Shown: piece by piece, positions 24,556-38,800 of the stretch | How the letters are laid out: each line of letters begins with the position of its first letter | How positions within the stretch are numbered: the first letter of the stretch is position 1 | Assembly: GCA_013398175.1 (NCBI GenBank) | Contig: VZRZ01001244.1 | Span: 2,006,412 to 2,070,411 of the forward strand | DNA length: 64,000 nucleotides | Source: Climacteris rufus | Lineage: Eukaryota > Chordata > Aves > Passeriformes > Climacteridae | Direction: 5' to 3' | Notes under the pieces: generated by a model | What the model was told of the DNA's origin: nothing | Seen by the model: only the letters and a program-made list of their open reading frames with translations | The model's database searches: none | Program-made: the position numbers and the translations under genes

Positions 24556-26571
24556 CCCACATAGTTGCATGTTTGGATATTAAACGTGAGATTCTTATTT
24601 AAATGTGAACTGTTCAGGAGCGTGGTTTTTGCTTTGTTTGCTGAGCCATATTTAAGAACACTTTCCAAGACCTGGATGAACAACTAAAACTGGCAGTCCT
24701 TTCTGAAGTTCTCCTTGCCTGTGACACACTGTGATTGTCACAGTCTCACAGGCTTGCAGGGTGCCCAGGGAGCCCAGGGAGGCCACTGGCAGACCAGGAA
24801 ACAAAGGGCAGTGCAGTTTTGATTTTCCATGCTCAGCACTATAGTCACCAGTTTAAAAGCACGGCATTACAAATGGAAAATAGAATGTTTCTTTTCTGTC
24901 TCTAAATGTAATGTATTTTTTATGGTTTAGAATAGCTTTCTATCTGGCTACCACTTTGCAGCTGGCAGGTGATATGTCAAGAGTACCAGAAGCCATTGTC
25001 CTGTAGTGAACTCTGTCACTTACTCAAGCCTAACAGTACACAGTGCATGACATCAGCAACCCAGTGACTCATACACCAGTATACCATAGGTGTGTTCCTA
25101 TATCCTGGAGATCAGAAAAATCCCATGCAGAAGACTTGGCTTGTTTTTCCTATATTGTTATGGAAACTGCGTGCATAGGCTCTATTAACATTAAACAACT
25201 GTAAATGAAGCCTTTCTGTTTCTTATCAGAAGATAAACTACCTGTTTAAAAAAGGTGTTGCCAAGCCCAGGAGAGCCTCTTAGAAGGCTACAGGCTGCTG
25301 ATTGTGGCTGTCTAGGGGGAGATTCTGTATGTAAAATATTTTGATATTTCCACAGTGAACACCTGTAATCCTATTCTGAGGAAGAATCCAACCAGTCTGA
25401 GGCATCAGACACATCTGAATCTTGAACAAGGTCAGTAGTTTGATACATAGCAAAAAATGTATAAAAAAGCATACAAGCTGCCTAGGTGCAGGGTGACACT
25501 ACAGCTCCTCCTCCTTCTGAAAAAAGAAAACTATAGATAAAAAGTACTTATAGGCACTTTAGAACTTTTGTCTCTAAAAAACAGGAGCAGATAGTTTCAC
25601 TGAAGGCATTTAACAAAGCACTGTTTTCCTTCAATTCTCATTTACTTAAACAAGTTCTTACACATCCCATTCTAATTAATTTGTAGGATAATGACTTTTA
25701 CCTTCTTGCATCTTTGATCTCACTGGTAACTTTTCCATATAATACTTTGTTCAGTTCCTCTTCATGGCATAGAGATATGGAGGAGGCATTAGGGTGCCTG
25801 CTGAAGCAGGCTGGAATAGTTCCACGATACTTCAGAAGTAAAAACAGGGGGAAGAAAACTTGAAGGTTGACTGTTGTGGACAATTGGTTGCCCCTCAAAA
25901 GACTTGGTGGTTTAAGGGACTTGCTTGGTTATCCAAAGGTTCAGATTATGAACCTTATGAAAACAGGCTCATTCAAGAAGTTTCTGGAATTTTCTATTTC
26001 ACACCAAAATAAAGGGAAAATCCACAGTCTTTCACATGGCACTTCAGTATTCCTGCTTCTATTCCCAGCTGGAATAGAGAAGGATAGAGTCACACACAAA
26101 TCCAAAATAATGACAGCATTACAGCAAGAGCATGCTGAATCTCACATAAATGATCTAAACTTCAGAAAAAGTTTCAGAAAGGGGGCAGCAACTGAATTCT
26201 GCTGTTACCTTGGTCTGCTACGTCTCGTGCTCTACGGTGCCTTTGAGCTGTGAACACTGGAGTCTGCGGAAGCAGGAGGTGCTCTGTTTGTATTTCCATG
26301 GCAATGCAACAAAGGAGTTGTTTGATCTTCCCCCAAGAGATCTGCCAAATCATTCCTCTTTATAGAGCAAGTTGGAAGAAGGAACACACTTGGCATTCTT
26401 GTGGAAAATTTAAACTTGTTGCAGCTTCATGGAGGTTGTAGGTATCAATCAAGTGTTTCATAAATATTTTTAATTACTAAGGATTTAGTGTAATTTTGTA
26501 CTGATGCTTTAAACGCTTACTTGTCTGAACTTATTCTTTTCCTGATGCACTTTTTCATTTTTGTGATATGA
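24556..26571. other. Unique non-coding DNA
   Basis: No repeats recognised. A 128-codon + frame (25867-26253) is followed by a 63-codon one (26250-26441). Neither shows a domain, codon-usage contrast or splice context, and I treat both as chance. Confidence 0.5.
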
Positions 26572-26703
26572 AATCATAGAATAGTTTGGGTTGGAAGCCA
26601 CCTTAAAAATCATCTAATTCCAACACCTTACCATGAGCAGCGACACTTTTCATTAGACCAGATTGCTCAGAGCTCGATCTAACCTCACTTTGAACACTCC
26701 CTG
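26572..26703 (-). mobile_element. CR1-type 3' end (minus strand; LINE or CR1-tailed SINE)
   Basis: The + strand reads AATCATAGAATAGTTTGGGT and continues with a diverged form of the stretch meaning 'ATCATCTAGTTCCAACCCC', then 'CATTAGACCAGATTGCTCA'. This is the reverse complement of the standard CR1 3' UTR. About 130 bases remain. The fragment is too short to tell a 5'-truncated CR1 from a SINE that borrowed a CR1 tail, as known in songbirds. Confidence 0.88.
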
Positions 26704-28465
26704 GCATGTACTTGAATATAATTCTGAAGGTTCATAAATTGAATATTTTTAACACTCAGATTTCTGGGTGTGAAAACCCTTTATAAGCCCTGCTATAAAC
26801 TTGCGAGATAGGACTTGGGCTGGGAAACTGAAGCACCAGAGGTAAAGAAGATGTTTGCAAGTCTCTAATATTCAGAAGCCTTCTGATGATAACTGTGTTG
26901 GGAGAGGTTTTACTGGGGCCTGTACACTTCCTGCCATCAAAAAGCAGATCTGAGGGATGCAGAGGGATAATGGTATCCATACCTTTGTCCCCATCTCTCA
27001 GCAGTTCAATAACACAGTTCTGAAGAGCTGAAAAAAGCCAGGAAATAAATTCCACCAGCTCACTCTCATCCTGCAGCTGCAGAATACGTTACCAAAGTAT
27101 AGTGATCATATAAGGCAGCATAGTAGACTTGCAGAAAGGGAGGTCACACCAGGGCATTTGTACTTTATCCAGGCATTTAACCGGAACAGCCAACTGAGCG
27201 AGCCTCCTTCCCAGGCTGACTCAGTGCAGTCACACTCTCGCCGTGACCTACCCTGCTTTCCTTCAAGGGCTGTTGCTGAGGTTTCCTAGGATCCTAAATC
27301 AGGTGTATGTCTGCTCTGACACTTCAGCTCTCATACAGTAATTGATGTCTGTGTGTGCTGAACACAAAATTGCAGGGTGATGAATAGCTGTGATTAATCT
27401 GAGATGTTAATGTAGGAGCACACTGACTTTTTATTTGGCTTATTTAACTGAGAATCTCTAGATGTACTTCTGGTTTGATATTGAAAGTAATCTGGATTTG
27501 ACTGAAAACCTAGTGAAATGAGCTGAAGTCTTTCTCTGGGTTCAGTGTATGTGAAGGTCTCTATGAGAATGAGAGTTGAATGTAAAATAATGTATAATAT
27601 TTATCTGATAGAGCTTAAGTGCCTGAAACCCAGAAGCTGAGGGTGTGAGTCAGTTAAGGGTTAATAAGCAACTCCTCCTTGTGCCTTGAATGATGGTGTT
27701 ATACTTTATGATGACAGGGAGAACATGAGAAATGAGAAAAGCAAAATTTTATCTGATGTGTCAAATGTCATGAGGGCAAGTATCACATACAATAAGTATG
27801 AGCAATAAAATGGATTGACTGACAGAAAGTTTCCATTTCTGGGATTAAAATGATCACATTTTTGTACAAAACAAATATAAAATTACTTTTGTTTTAGAAA
27901 TATCCATAACTGGTCTAATCCCAGGCAAAGTGTTGTATCCTTCCTTTTCCTGCAATCCAAGTTTTAAATAGAAAATTATGAAATTAATTCCTCAATGTCT
28001 ACATTAAATAATTCAACATAACGATGTAGCTGCTGTGAGAGAGAATCCTGTGGACCAGACCCATGAGCTAGCAACTAACCACTTAGAGAAGAACTTCATA
28101 ATTTTAGAATTTTGCTGTGTGTTTTGGGTGCTCTCTGAGAACACACATAATAAACTGTGTTTTTCCCTGTGAAAAGGTTTTTTACAGAATTTTTTAAAAT
28201 TGTAACCCAAAATTCTTCATGAGAGCTCTGAGCATAGTTGCAGAGAAAATGTAAATTAATCAGGGTCATGGCCATTACATTTACATGACTACATCTAATT
28301 TTTATTAGTGTTATTTTATACTGCCATTGTCTTGCTTTTTTATTCATCCCAATCACATTTTCACACTGTAATTCTTAGTAATTAGGGTGGGAGGGAGTCC
28401 TGTGTGACTTTTATTAGACAGTCCTTCAGACTTCCTGCCTTGTGCCATTATGCATAAGCATACTA

Positions 28466-28541
28466 CTGCTCCTATGGGGTAGCTTTTCTGGGCTCCTATG
28501 GAGTAGCATTTCTGCTACTCCAAATGGAGTTGCATTTCCAC
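28466..28541. repeat. Short tandem repeat, about 28-base unit, 2-3 decayed copies
   Basis: The phrase GCTCCTATGG.GTAGC.TTTCTG occurs twice in direct succession (from about 28468 and 28493). It is followed by a third, weaker copy (CTACTCCAAATGGAGTTGCATTTC). The third copy diverges more, as expected for an old local duplication. Confidence 0.7.
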
Positions 28542-31500
28542 TTTGCTCCATCCGAAATGGAATATGGAAGAAGCCGCACAGCCTCAGCAATTGATCAGGG
28601 CACGTGTAGCAAAATCACAGTCCCATCCCTGAGTGAATTTCAGCTAGAGGTTACAAACACTTCCATAAGCTGTAACTTTACTACAGCACATAGCCCTGCT
28701 GACATAGATAGGGTCACTTACTGCCATGATGGCTACATGTGAAGTTAAGTAAATGCCTAGGACTTGCAGACACAAAATAGGACTTATTTTGAGGGTCTAA
28801 ATCACTACAAGTACTAAGTGGAACATACTGAGTTCAGCTGAGTTTGTCTGAAGGTGATGTTGATGATCCATTTGCTTTTCTTTTCTGAAGAACCAAAAGG
28901 ATGAAGCAGTTTATTTCCTGTTGGGGTCTCATCCCTGAATTTTCAAAACTCTGGCACTTGCTCATACTACATCATACCTTGCTTCAGCCTGGTCAGTCCT
29001 GAGACTCACTTTTTAGTGAGTTACCAGCTTTTTATTAGCTTGGATTAGCATCAGAACAAATTGCATTAATCTTCCAAGGATCCTAGAGAGAAGTCTTGTT
29101 TGGCCATATGCGCCAATATTGGTGGTAAAATAGGGTAGCCAGAAAGGTAGGAGTACACAATAACATGCCTATAAAAGCAAAGTAAGTAATACATCTTGCA
29201 AGCAGAAGTTTCTTCTTACTGCAACAGTGACACAGTACTGCCTAAGTACTTTTCCTCAAAATAGACTTTTTCTATTTCACTTTACAACAAGTATTACATA
29301 TATATGCAATACTTATTGTGGATATATTCATGCATAGTGTATGTTTCAAAGTCTAAAATGATGTTTCTCATATCTTACTCTAGAAGTGATTCAAAACCTG
29401 CAGATTTATTTGATCAAATTACACCAAATTATTCTGCTCATTTTGGTGAAAATATGTTATGCTTATTTTGGGGGAAATATTATCATATAATTTCCTGGAT
29501 GTATCTAGTTCATACATAGCAGATTTTTTAAAAATAAATTTTGAAGTTGTTTGTTTTGTTTGTAAGCTGTTACCACTAAATCAGATCCAAACCAAATCTA
29601 GTCTTTCCCAAGAAATGCTTTTCTGGATAACATTATGTTTTGAATCTGGAGATTAGGCTTAAGATCTGATTGCAGGACTTGATATATTGCTCTTAAGACA
29701 ATTTGGCATTTTAGACTATTTTTTAAACTGTTAAAAATTGAAATATTGGAATCAACTAATCAGGATGTTATATAACAAATAGCACCACATGAACTTACAG
29801 AAAATCTGTGGATGAATTTCATTAAATATAATAGGAGAAAAATCTGTGTTTTTAAAATGCTCTTTGAACTGAGACTTGAGTTAGCTTTTAATGCAGTCAA
29901 GAAGAGAAGGATAACTAGAAAAAAAAAATTATTTTTCTCTCTCTTAATAAACCTTGCTCTACTGATGCCCATGCGTAACATGCTATTTTTATCTGTCAGG
30001 GAAGCAGTGAAGCATATGCAGCACTGTGGAATGCCCCGTTCCCATGCCTCATTCTCCATATATAGCTACTGCACTGCGCTGTTCTTCCCTGGATCCCACT
30101 TTGAGGCCTTAACTTGAATTTTATTGTCAGAATTGCCTCATCTGAGAGCTGTCCTCATGATAAACACTCAGGCAGATGCTTCTACGTGACAGCTACCTTC
30201 CCATGAGGATCCACAAGGGCTGAGCATGGACTAAACTCAGTGCTAGTGAAAAGATGTGCAAAAGTCGTGTGTAATGAATCTCTAGCCCTCTTTCCTCTTC
30301 ACCCCTCCCCCTCACTTCATCTTAGTGTTAGTACTAAGTAAGTCTAATTGTCTTTTATTTTCTTGTTATTTTTGGAAACGGCTTTCAGACTTGAGAGACT
30401 GCCACACACAGGAGATATATTTTGGGTCTTCTGCCAGTTGCATTTTGTGGATGTTTAGATCAAACCCAGGGACTGCCAGATGACTAATCAACTTGTTACA
30501 GAACAACAGGGCTCACTGGAGAATTAACAATAGTTTCCCCTCAATGAATTGTCTGGAATTTTCTTAGCTTACAGGATATATCAGTTTAAGATCTTCCAGT
30601 GTTACTTGAATATAATTTATAAGAGAGTTTTTAAACCAACCCACAATAAAAACAGCCTCCTCCAATCACTAGCATTTAAGTATTTAAATTTTAATTCAGG
30701 GTTAAAAGCTGTGATTTAAAGAACATTTTCCCCTGCATTATGTGGTATTTTATGCTTCTGTGTATTAGTGGGGCTGGGAGATCTAGTAAAGAAAGACTTT
30801 GAAGCCTATGCAGAGGTGGCAGTATGGTTCAGATTCTTAAAAGTATGCTACATAGAGCATTGTGGTAGTACAGTCTATGAGCTGTAGAAGTCTACTTGCA
30901 GGGCCAAAACTTATGTAAAACTATGTACCTTGGTGCAAAATAAAGACTATGATGCAGAAGTCACATGTTGAAACCAGTGGTGCAGTTGAAAAGTCCCAGT
31001 GGGTGTTGTTACAGTAGCTACACCCTTACCTTAATCCAGTCCAAAACTGGATGATACAGTCTGCAATTTTTTCTGGGTGCTGACTTCAGACTGGCTTCAT
31101 CACACCTAACTTCAGAAGTTAAAAATTAACTGTGTAAATCCAACCTAGTCATGCAGTTCTCCCTGTGTATATGACGAAGAGAAACAAGAAGTTAACAGGT
31201 TTTGATTCCTGATCCAGCCACAGACACAAGATTTGCTGCCCTGGATGGTCTCGTTTTCAGAAGCACCTGGCTTTCCAGGATTTCTGTGCTGCAGTGGGGC
31301 AGATGAGTGTAGCAGGTTAGACATGATTAACCTTGCTTATTACGACGTTTCAAGTATCTTCCTGTGCATGAGCCAATCTTCCCCTGGTTACAGGGCAGGA
31401 ACTGTGGTTTCTATTGACAGTTTATGCTCCCTGCACGCTTTCTCTGCAAAAAGGAAGGCTAGGCAAGGCAAGGAAGTATGGAAAGACGCATGAATGTTAG

Positions 31501-31881
31501 GAAGAAAAGGCAAAGGCTGGCGTGTTCACTCAAAAAATCCAGAAAATAGCTGCATAGTTTTAGCTGCACTTGTTTTCATATTTGGATCGATTCCAGTCAT
31601 CATTTTGGCCAGGAACTGTGTCTGATTTGGATATATTTGTTGAGCCTCTTGAGTGTAAAATAAATATTTCAAATAATATTTATCTCTGTATTACAGCTCT
31701 CTGACCAGAATGATACCCACAAAATACTACTTTCTAAAAACATAGCTTAGCAGCAATTAGATTTAAACAGTTTCAACAGCTGCACTAATGACCTATTTTA
31801 AATAAAGCCCTTATTTCACACAACAAATCTCAGTCTCTAGCTATGCCAAATTCAAGTCACCTTGCATGCACAATTTTCCTG

Positions 31882-31896
31882 TTTTTTTTTTTTTTT
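31882..31896. repeat. T15 homopolymer
   Basis: Fifteen consecutive T followed by CTTTTAATC. No retrotransposon whose tail this could be was recognised nearby. Confidence 0.9.
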
Positions 31897-34800
31897 CTTT
31901 TAATCTTGGAAGGCTGGGGGAAAAAAATAAATGCATTTTGAAGTTTTCTTGTTAATAACTGTTATTATCATCTGCAAGGTACTGGCTGTTAGCAATTTCT
32001 TTCTGATCACTTAGTGTATTTATATAATATCAATATTAACATGAGATTGAGTGGAAAACAATTGTTGCTGAGTGACTGCTAGTGCAAATTGAATTGTTTG
32101 TCTTAGAACAGTATGAATAGTGTATTTGGTATATTGTCAAATTGGGCTGCTGAGATAGGGGAGACATTAGCAGGCATCTGCATGTGAAACTCTGCCAGAG
32201 TCTTCACTTGCAAAGGTCTTTAACTCATGCTGAGCACAAATCCAACTGTGCTTTCCATGTGAATATTAGAAAAGCTCCAGACATTACTGCATGATGGTAA
32301 TATTACTAATTTAGATCCTAAAAAAATATTTAAGCATGCTCTAAACCAAATCACACCATACAGTCTAGCAGACCTCATACTCTGGACTTCACTCATGAAG
32401 ATTTTTTTCACATCAGAACCCATACTCCAACAGCAGAACCCACAGAGGTGCTGATTGTCCCTTGGAGTTTGCTCACCCTTTTTCAACCTAAAGCTGCACT
32501 ATTGTAGCAGTACTTTGTCAAGTTTTTCATTTAATCAGTGTTAGTAAATGTAAAATTGAATCAGTGCCTTGTTCCTTTAATTCATTTACTAGATCTAAAC
32601 AGTCTTTTTACCACAAAAGAGAATGCTAATACCTATGTGCTACACAGCAGGGGTTCAAGGCATTCTAGGAAGAGCAGCTGATTATCACTTTCTGGCTTAT
32701 TATCTGAAACAATGCCCTATGTATTAAATACTGTCTGGATTCTCTTTTTTTAGTTGGTTTAGACTTTAATTTCAGTAACAAAGAGCCCAATTCTCATTTA
32801 ATGCTACTATTCACTTTCAGGTAGGTTGCTTCGCAGAGTAATGAAGCTGTGATTTATAGTTAATGTGGGTCAGACTCACCATAGTGCGTACATTATATTC
32901 ATCTTGCTTTAAAACACCTAATTACTGAAGACACCTTCCCTTTCAAGTGGTGTCAAGGGTAGGTAACTCTACTGGGCTCCTCAGCATATGGTTCTGCTGA
33001 TATTCAGTGTAGTTCTGTCATTTTGCATGTCTCCCAAAAGAAAAAGGAAAGAAAACAAAAAAAGGAAGATTATAATTTTAAAGTATTCCACAAGTAACTT
33101 ACTGCTTGATTTGATGATGCAAAAGTTGATTTGAACTACAAAACATGTCAACAACTTGTTCTGTACCACTTCAAATGTGTCTGATTTTTTAAGAATTTTG
33201 GGATTCAAGTGATAAAACCTCATATTTTAATGATGATTTTGAATGTTTGAATGGAAATCAAGTGTTTGTTGGAAGCAAGAGAACAAGGGCTATGATGAAT
33301 TCTTATGAAGAAGGAAACACAAGAGTAAATTAAAGTGGTGGTTGAGTCAATATTTCCTTTTATTTTTCTAATTTGTTCAGTGTATAAACATAAGCCATGA
33401 AAAACAGACAAAAATCATGTTATGTTCACACAAGAGTTCCAGTTCACTGTTTTGATTATTTTGTATCAACAGGAAGTTAGGATGAGAGAGCTGAAACCAA
33501 TCATACAGATAAAACTTGGACCTATTCTGGTTAGTGTATCACTAAATATTGGGCAGATAGAGATGATGAGATCTTAAATTCATGAAAATAATTATCATGA
33601 AGATAATTCATTTTAGTGACAAAGAAGCTGAACTGTACTAAACATGATCACATTTAATTCCCTAATTTGCAATAGTAAGCTGGAAGGATTCTATGGTATT
33701 ACTGAAATCTTCCTTTTGCGTATCTTGGTTTCTAATATTTTGATTTGGTTGGTTGTTTCTCTCACATTTTAACTGTAATATTTGTGAAGGAACATTTTCT
33801 CTAATGCTGCTAGAGCCATACACCAAAACCGACTCACGGCAGGATCCTTGGACAGTAACCTTCACTGGCTGGTGACAGTACTCACGGAAGAATAAGCATT
33901 TACAGACTCAGAAAAAACAAGGAAAATTGCCTGTGATACATATCCTCTGCATAGAGAAGAAAGGGAGTGAAAAATGAACTAAGAAAACATGGTGCAGGTA
34001 CAAGAGCTAGAATGAGATGGGGAATGTGTACCTCTGGCAAGAAAACGTGAAGAATACCGTGCTCCAAATTGACTATGTGGTTCAAGGAGCTTGGATTTAA
34101 GGTGCAGCTGGCTTTTGAAAGAGCTGTCTGACAAAACTGTGGGCTGTACAAGTAACAAGGGCAAGCTTTTTCTCCATGATCTCCACCCGAGTTAGGTGAC
34201 GTGCCTATGTCACACTACTCCCTGGCAGAAAACCTATCTCTGTGAAAACTGGGCTGGACCACTGACTTCCAAGCAGCCAGGATTTCTCTGCCCGAGGTTC
34301 TCTTTCCCTCTCCACATTTTTTTCTTTTCTTGCCCGTGGTTTTCAACCTGACCAGGGCACCTACATGAGGTGGTGCTGCACCATTACGACAACACTGGTC
34401 AGCTTTTGCTCCCTGGGCTATGCTCTGGGGTATGCTGGCTGCCTGCTGAGTGCTGGAAGTGAAATGATCTAGCACAACAAGGACCTCTGAACAGAGCCCT
34501 GAGATTCTCCTGTAAAATTAATCCTAAAACCAGCTCATATGTGGATAAATTTTAAAAACAAACAACCAACCAGAAAAGCCATTTCCTTGGTTCTGGTTAA
34601 ATCCTGCTTCCTGAAGGTGACAAAATATATGAAAGAGCCAGCAACACATGCGAAAAATGTCCTGAGGAGAAATAGAAATCTACTGTAAAGGCTTTGCATT
34701 CAGCACGTTGCTGTTTAGTTCCTGTATAAACAATTAATCTTAAAACAAATATTTGGTCAAGGGGGATTGAGCTCCGGGAGGTTTCATGGCTAACTAAGGT

Positions 34801-35522
34801 TGAATGAAAACACACGTTGCCTGTCTTCTTCAGGCCAGTTTTTCTTTTCCACCCTTTCCACAAAAATAACTAAGAAAAAGGATCTGTTACAATAACCCAG
34901 GTTTTGCCATTCAAATCTCCCTAAATTACAGGCTTTCCCTCTGAGACCATTTACAATGGGGTATATAATGCATGGCTGTGTTACACCCTACTGCTGTTTT
35001 AATCCAGTGTAACTGGTTATTACTATGTTAAAATGTAGTGGTCTGGTTCAAAGGCTTTTCTATAAATAAATATGTTCCTTGCTGGGCAGATGACTGTCCC
35101 TACCAGTAGCTCCTGTGTTAACAGCTCTCTAGTTTTTAGCTCTTCAACTGAGCGTGGCTTGGAGCTGCTTTAAGAAGTCTGTGAAGGGTTGGCAGCTGCA
35201 AGGTCTTGCAAAACCTGATTAGGATCAGACTGGAAATCAATAACCTTATTACACTGGTGTTCTTATTCTGGTTAGTATTTCAATAGGGGTATTTTTGAAT
35301 TTCCTGTTATCTACATTTCCTGAATTATATTTAGTTTTAGATAGAGGAGGAGAGAGGGTACAATTATTCTGCTTGGGACACAAAGGTTGCATGGTGTGTT
35401 TATGCTGTCATGAATGGCCTATCCAAACCAACAGAGAAGTCCCCACTGGCTATAGGAAAGACAAGGCACTGCCTCAATAACAGGTACATACCATCATATC
35501 TTGGCTACTTTCTGGATTATAT

Positions 35523-35823
35523 TGTATGTATGTGTATCTAACCCCTGGAGGATGCTATAAAACATAGTTAGGGAGTATATAAAATGCCAGTAAATGCTGC
35601 TGTGCTTTGCTGTGCCCTAGCAGTCAGCAGAGCCCTCCGCTTTCCCTGCTTGTTGGCAGCTCCACCTGGAGTGAGAACTCAGCCACCCCTGAGAACCTCT
35701 TTCAGTGAGGGATGAGTGCCGCCTCCCTTTGCCTGCTTGAAGTCATGTCCCCTCTGAACCTCCTGGGACATTTTTGAATAAAACAAAATCGGTATCGCTG
35801 CACTATCAAAGACAGGCTAAACA
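35523..35823 (+). mobile_element. LTR-like block (TATA box to poly(A) signal)
   Basis: The segment contains a good TATA box (TATATAAAA, 35576-35584) and, 201 bases later, AATAAA (35777-35782). The interval is GC-richer, and a short tail ends in GGCTAAACA. The order U3-TATA-R-AATAAA-U5-CA is that of a retroviral LTR, and the TATA-to-AATAAA spacing is close to the 229 bases in the better LTR at 44523-45212. A TG start at 35523 (TGTATGTATGTG) is possible, but I found no target-site duplication, so both ends are tentative. Alternatives are a host promoter or a chance combination. No coding frame follows. Confidence 0.4.
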
Positions 35824-38800
35824 GAAATTCCCCATGAACAAGCTGACTGTGGCAATCTATTTAGACTGGAGTCTTTAGGGAAGAGGTTTGCTTGTGCTGC
35901 GTGTAGTAACTGATGGAACAGTCTTGTGATTACTGCAGGCTTTCTGACTCTACAGTAATACAAATAATAAAGGGATAAAAAAGTGTAAACAATATGTGGC
36001 ACTGTTGGCAAACAGTACTTTCCGTTTTCAAAGCAGTGCAGCAGAAAAATACAATGTAATTCCTCCTTCTGGTGCCAACTAGCAGTAGTACTCACTTCAT
36101 GGGTCCAAAAACCATGAACTGGCTTTTCACAAGACTAACTTACAAGCTTTGAGAGATTCTTTAAAAATAAAAATGCAGCACATTTTCTGGTGTTTGGCTT
36201 GGGTTTGGGATTTTTTTGTGTTCATACCCTAATTTTTAGGCTTTACATTTTCAAGATTTTGTCTGCAGTTTTGGGAAGAGGGATCCAACATTTTTTCTTA
36301 TAATTGCGTAACTCCAAAGGGTGACTCTTTATTGAAGCATAAAATATTGCATTTAAATAAGGAGAAAAGGAGCCACATCATAGTTAGGGAAAGAATACAG
36401 TAGTGCCAGCTGTGTGAGATCAAAACTCATGAAACATATCCTAAGAAATCATGGGTTTGCTTTAAGATTTCATGAGAATCAAATTTTTTTTGTGTTTTAA
36501 TTGCCTAAAAGCTTCTGAAGTCACTTCAGACTCTCAAGTGTTCTTTCAAAAGCATGAAAGCTGGCAATTTACCTCATTTTAATGAAAGACACTTTCAGTA
36601 GAGGCTGATTCTGAAAACATTGAATATCGGAAAAATTAGTGATACTGAGATCATGATGATTTGGTTGCTTCAAGCTGCTCACTCTAGACCTTTGTTGTCA
36701 TAAATCATACTATATTTGAAATTGTTATGAAAGAATATCATGGCAAAAAAAACTTAAAAAAACAAGGTATTGCTTCAAAGGATACTAAAAAAACCCATGT
36801 ATCACAGGTCTTCAATGGGCTAGACAGAAACTGTCAAATTGACAGTAGAGTTCAACGAGAGAGACAAAACCACAGTGTTTTCTTTGGTTTCTTTTCTTCT
36901 AATTGAACTTTGAGTACAATTCTGTGTATTTCATTTTTGGATTTTAATAGACTGGGGTTTATTGAAATGCCAACTAGGACCTTCTATCTAGTGACATCAG
37001 CTTCTAACATAGTAACTACTGCATTTCTCTCCAGTTTGTACTGGTCCACTAAAGCTGCACAAACTACTACAGGGAAAACAGCTTCCAAAGAATAGGAGAT
37101 TTTAGCTGCCTCTAAATTACTGGAAATGTTGTGCTTATATGCCATAATGAAAGGGTACACATACAGGAGATGCTTCAGCAACTGCAATCTGCTGCAATTA
37201 TAGCAGATGCAGCTACACCAGGAGACCAGTTTAAGTGAACAGCATTCAAAACACAAAGCCAGACAGTCCTTGGGGAATTTCAACTCTTTTTGTCTTTAAG
37301 GACTAGTTTTCCCAGACATTCATGGCCCTCTCCCTCTGCTCTGGCATTTCTTTTTGATCTTGCTGAACCTGTCTTGACTTACAGATGAAATTTGAAACTA
37401 AGATCTTGATCACTTGTGGTCACTGAAAATTACAGGGCATTTACAGTAAGATCAGGGTCCCAACTCCAGCATCATGGATATATTTCACTGGGAATAGAAG
37501 CATTTTGGGGCTCTTTTGGGAGACCCCTTGTGTCAGGGCTCTCCAGGCTGTCTCTGCCCCATGTTACAGCCTTACAGACCCAGCAAGGAGGGAAGGGAGT
37601 CTCAGCAACCTACCCACCTGCTTGGGGGATGCCCCACTGAGCACGGGCCTTGAGAATTAGACACAATTAGTGAAAAAAGGTTATTTCTGTGCAGATGTAC
37701 AACGTGTGCTCATAGCCACCAAAATTTCTATTTCTGCAGGGAGGAAAGGATGTCCAGTGCTTACAAGCTCCTTAAAGAAACTGTATTTTCAATTAAAAAA
37801 GTATTTCACCGTGGCCCCTCTGAACTGATGAACATCTAGAAAACTGGACGTTTTGAAACAGAAAACTTCTAAAATTTCTAACTTAATAGGGCAATCATAG
37901 CCATCCTTAGTTGGGAATATTTTTATCATACTATTCTGCTATACATAAAAAAAAAACTTTTCAAATCACTTACAAAGAACTGATTTATTTGTCCATGAAA
38001 ATATATGTGCATAGAACAGAAATTTTATGCTAAAAATATTGCCTTGTTGTAAGTTGTGAATGAGGCAAAAAGGAAAGAAAACCTTAAAGAAATATATGTT
38101 TTGACAGACACGTACACGTAACACAGAAATACCTGACAGCACATTGTTCAAATTTTTAGAAGTATCTCTGGTCGGGGACCAGATTTAAAGAATTTTTAGT
38201 ACCCAAAGTGAGTTGTTTTTCCAGAATGTTATGAGGATGTGAACAAAGGGATTATTGTAGCAGTCACTCTCAATAAGAAAAAAACTAAAGTATATTGGTC
38301 CCCTAGGAAGAAAAAACTAATATACTACAAGATTTTGCTACTGCATTTACAGGTGCAAGAAAGGTGTTTCAATTCTATATAATTTGCCTTCCTTCCTCAG
38401 AACTGAAAATATGTTTTTCTTATTTTCTCTGCTTATTCTTTTATTGCAGGATTATATTTTCATTACTGGAATTTCCTGCTTATATGGTGACGTGCAAGCC
38501 AGGATTTTCTTGGCTGTTACCAACTTATATAATTTCTTCGTGAAGAAACAGAGAACAAATAGTGGTTAGAGGATGGTGCTGGGCTCATTCCTTCACATTA
38601 TTTCTCTCGTGAATTTCTCTCTCTTCAATACCATGATGTCTGAAGAATGTCAGACTTTTCTTACTTTGAATTATATGGTTTTGTCCTTGTGAAATACAGA
38701 GTTTCTAGGTAAACTTGGCCATACCACTTTGCATTTGAATCTTCTTTTTGTCTGCTGAATAAAACTTCACTCCAGTAAGATCAAAGGCAAGTTTGGCAAC

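Larger units (their letters stand above)
26704..35522. other. Long unique non-coding stretch
   Basis: Almost 9 kb with no recognisable gene or mobile element. The longest frames reach about 100 codons (29760-30117, open on both strands through AT-rich DNA) and have no known domains. Small items are the repeat at 28466-28541, a T15 tract at 31882-31896 and an isolated CATATATAG near 30057. 33980-34500 is a GC-richer patch whose minus strand has frames of 83-86 codons without recognisable domains. Confidence 0.5.

Noticed and set aside
25867..26253. 128-codon + strand frame
   Set aside because: Ordinary amino-acid texture with no family resemblance and no GC contrast to its flanks.
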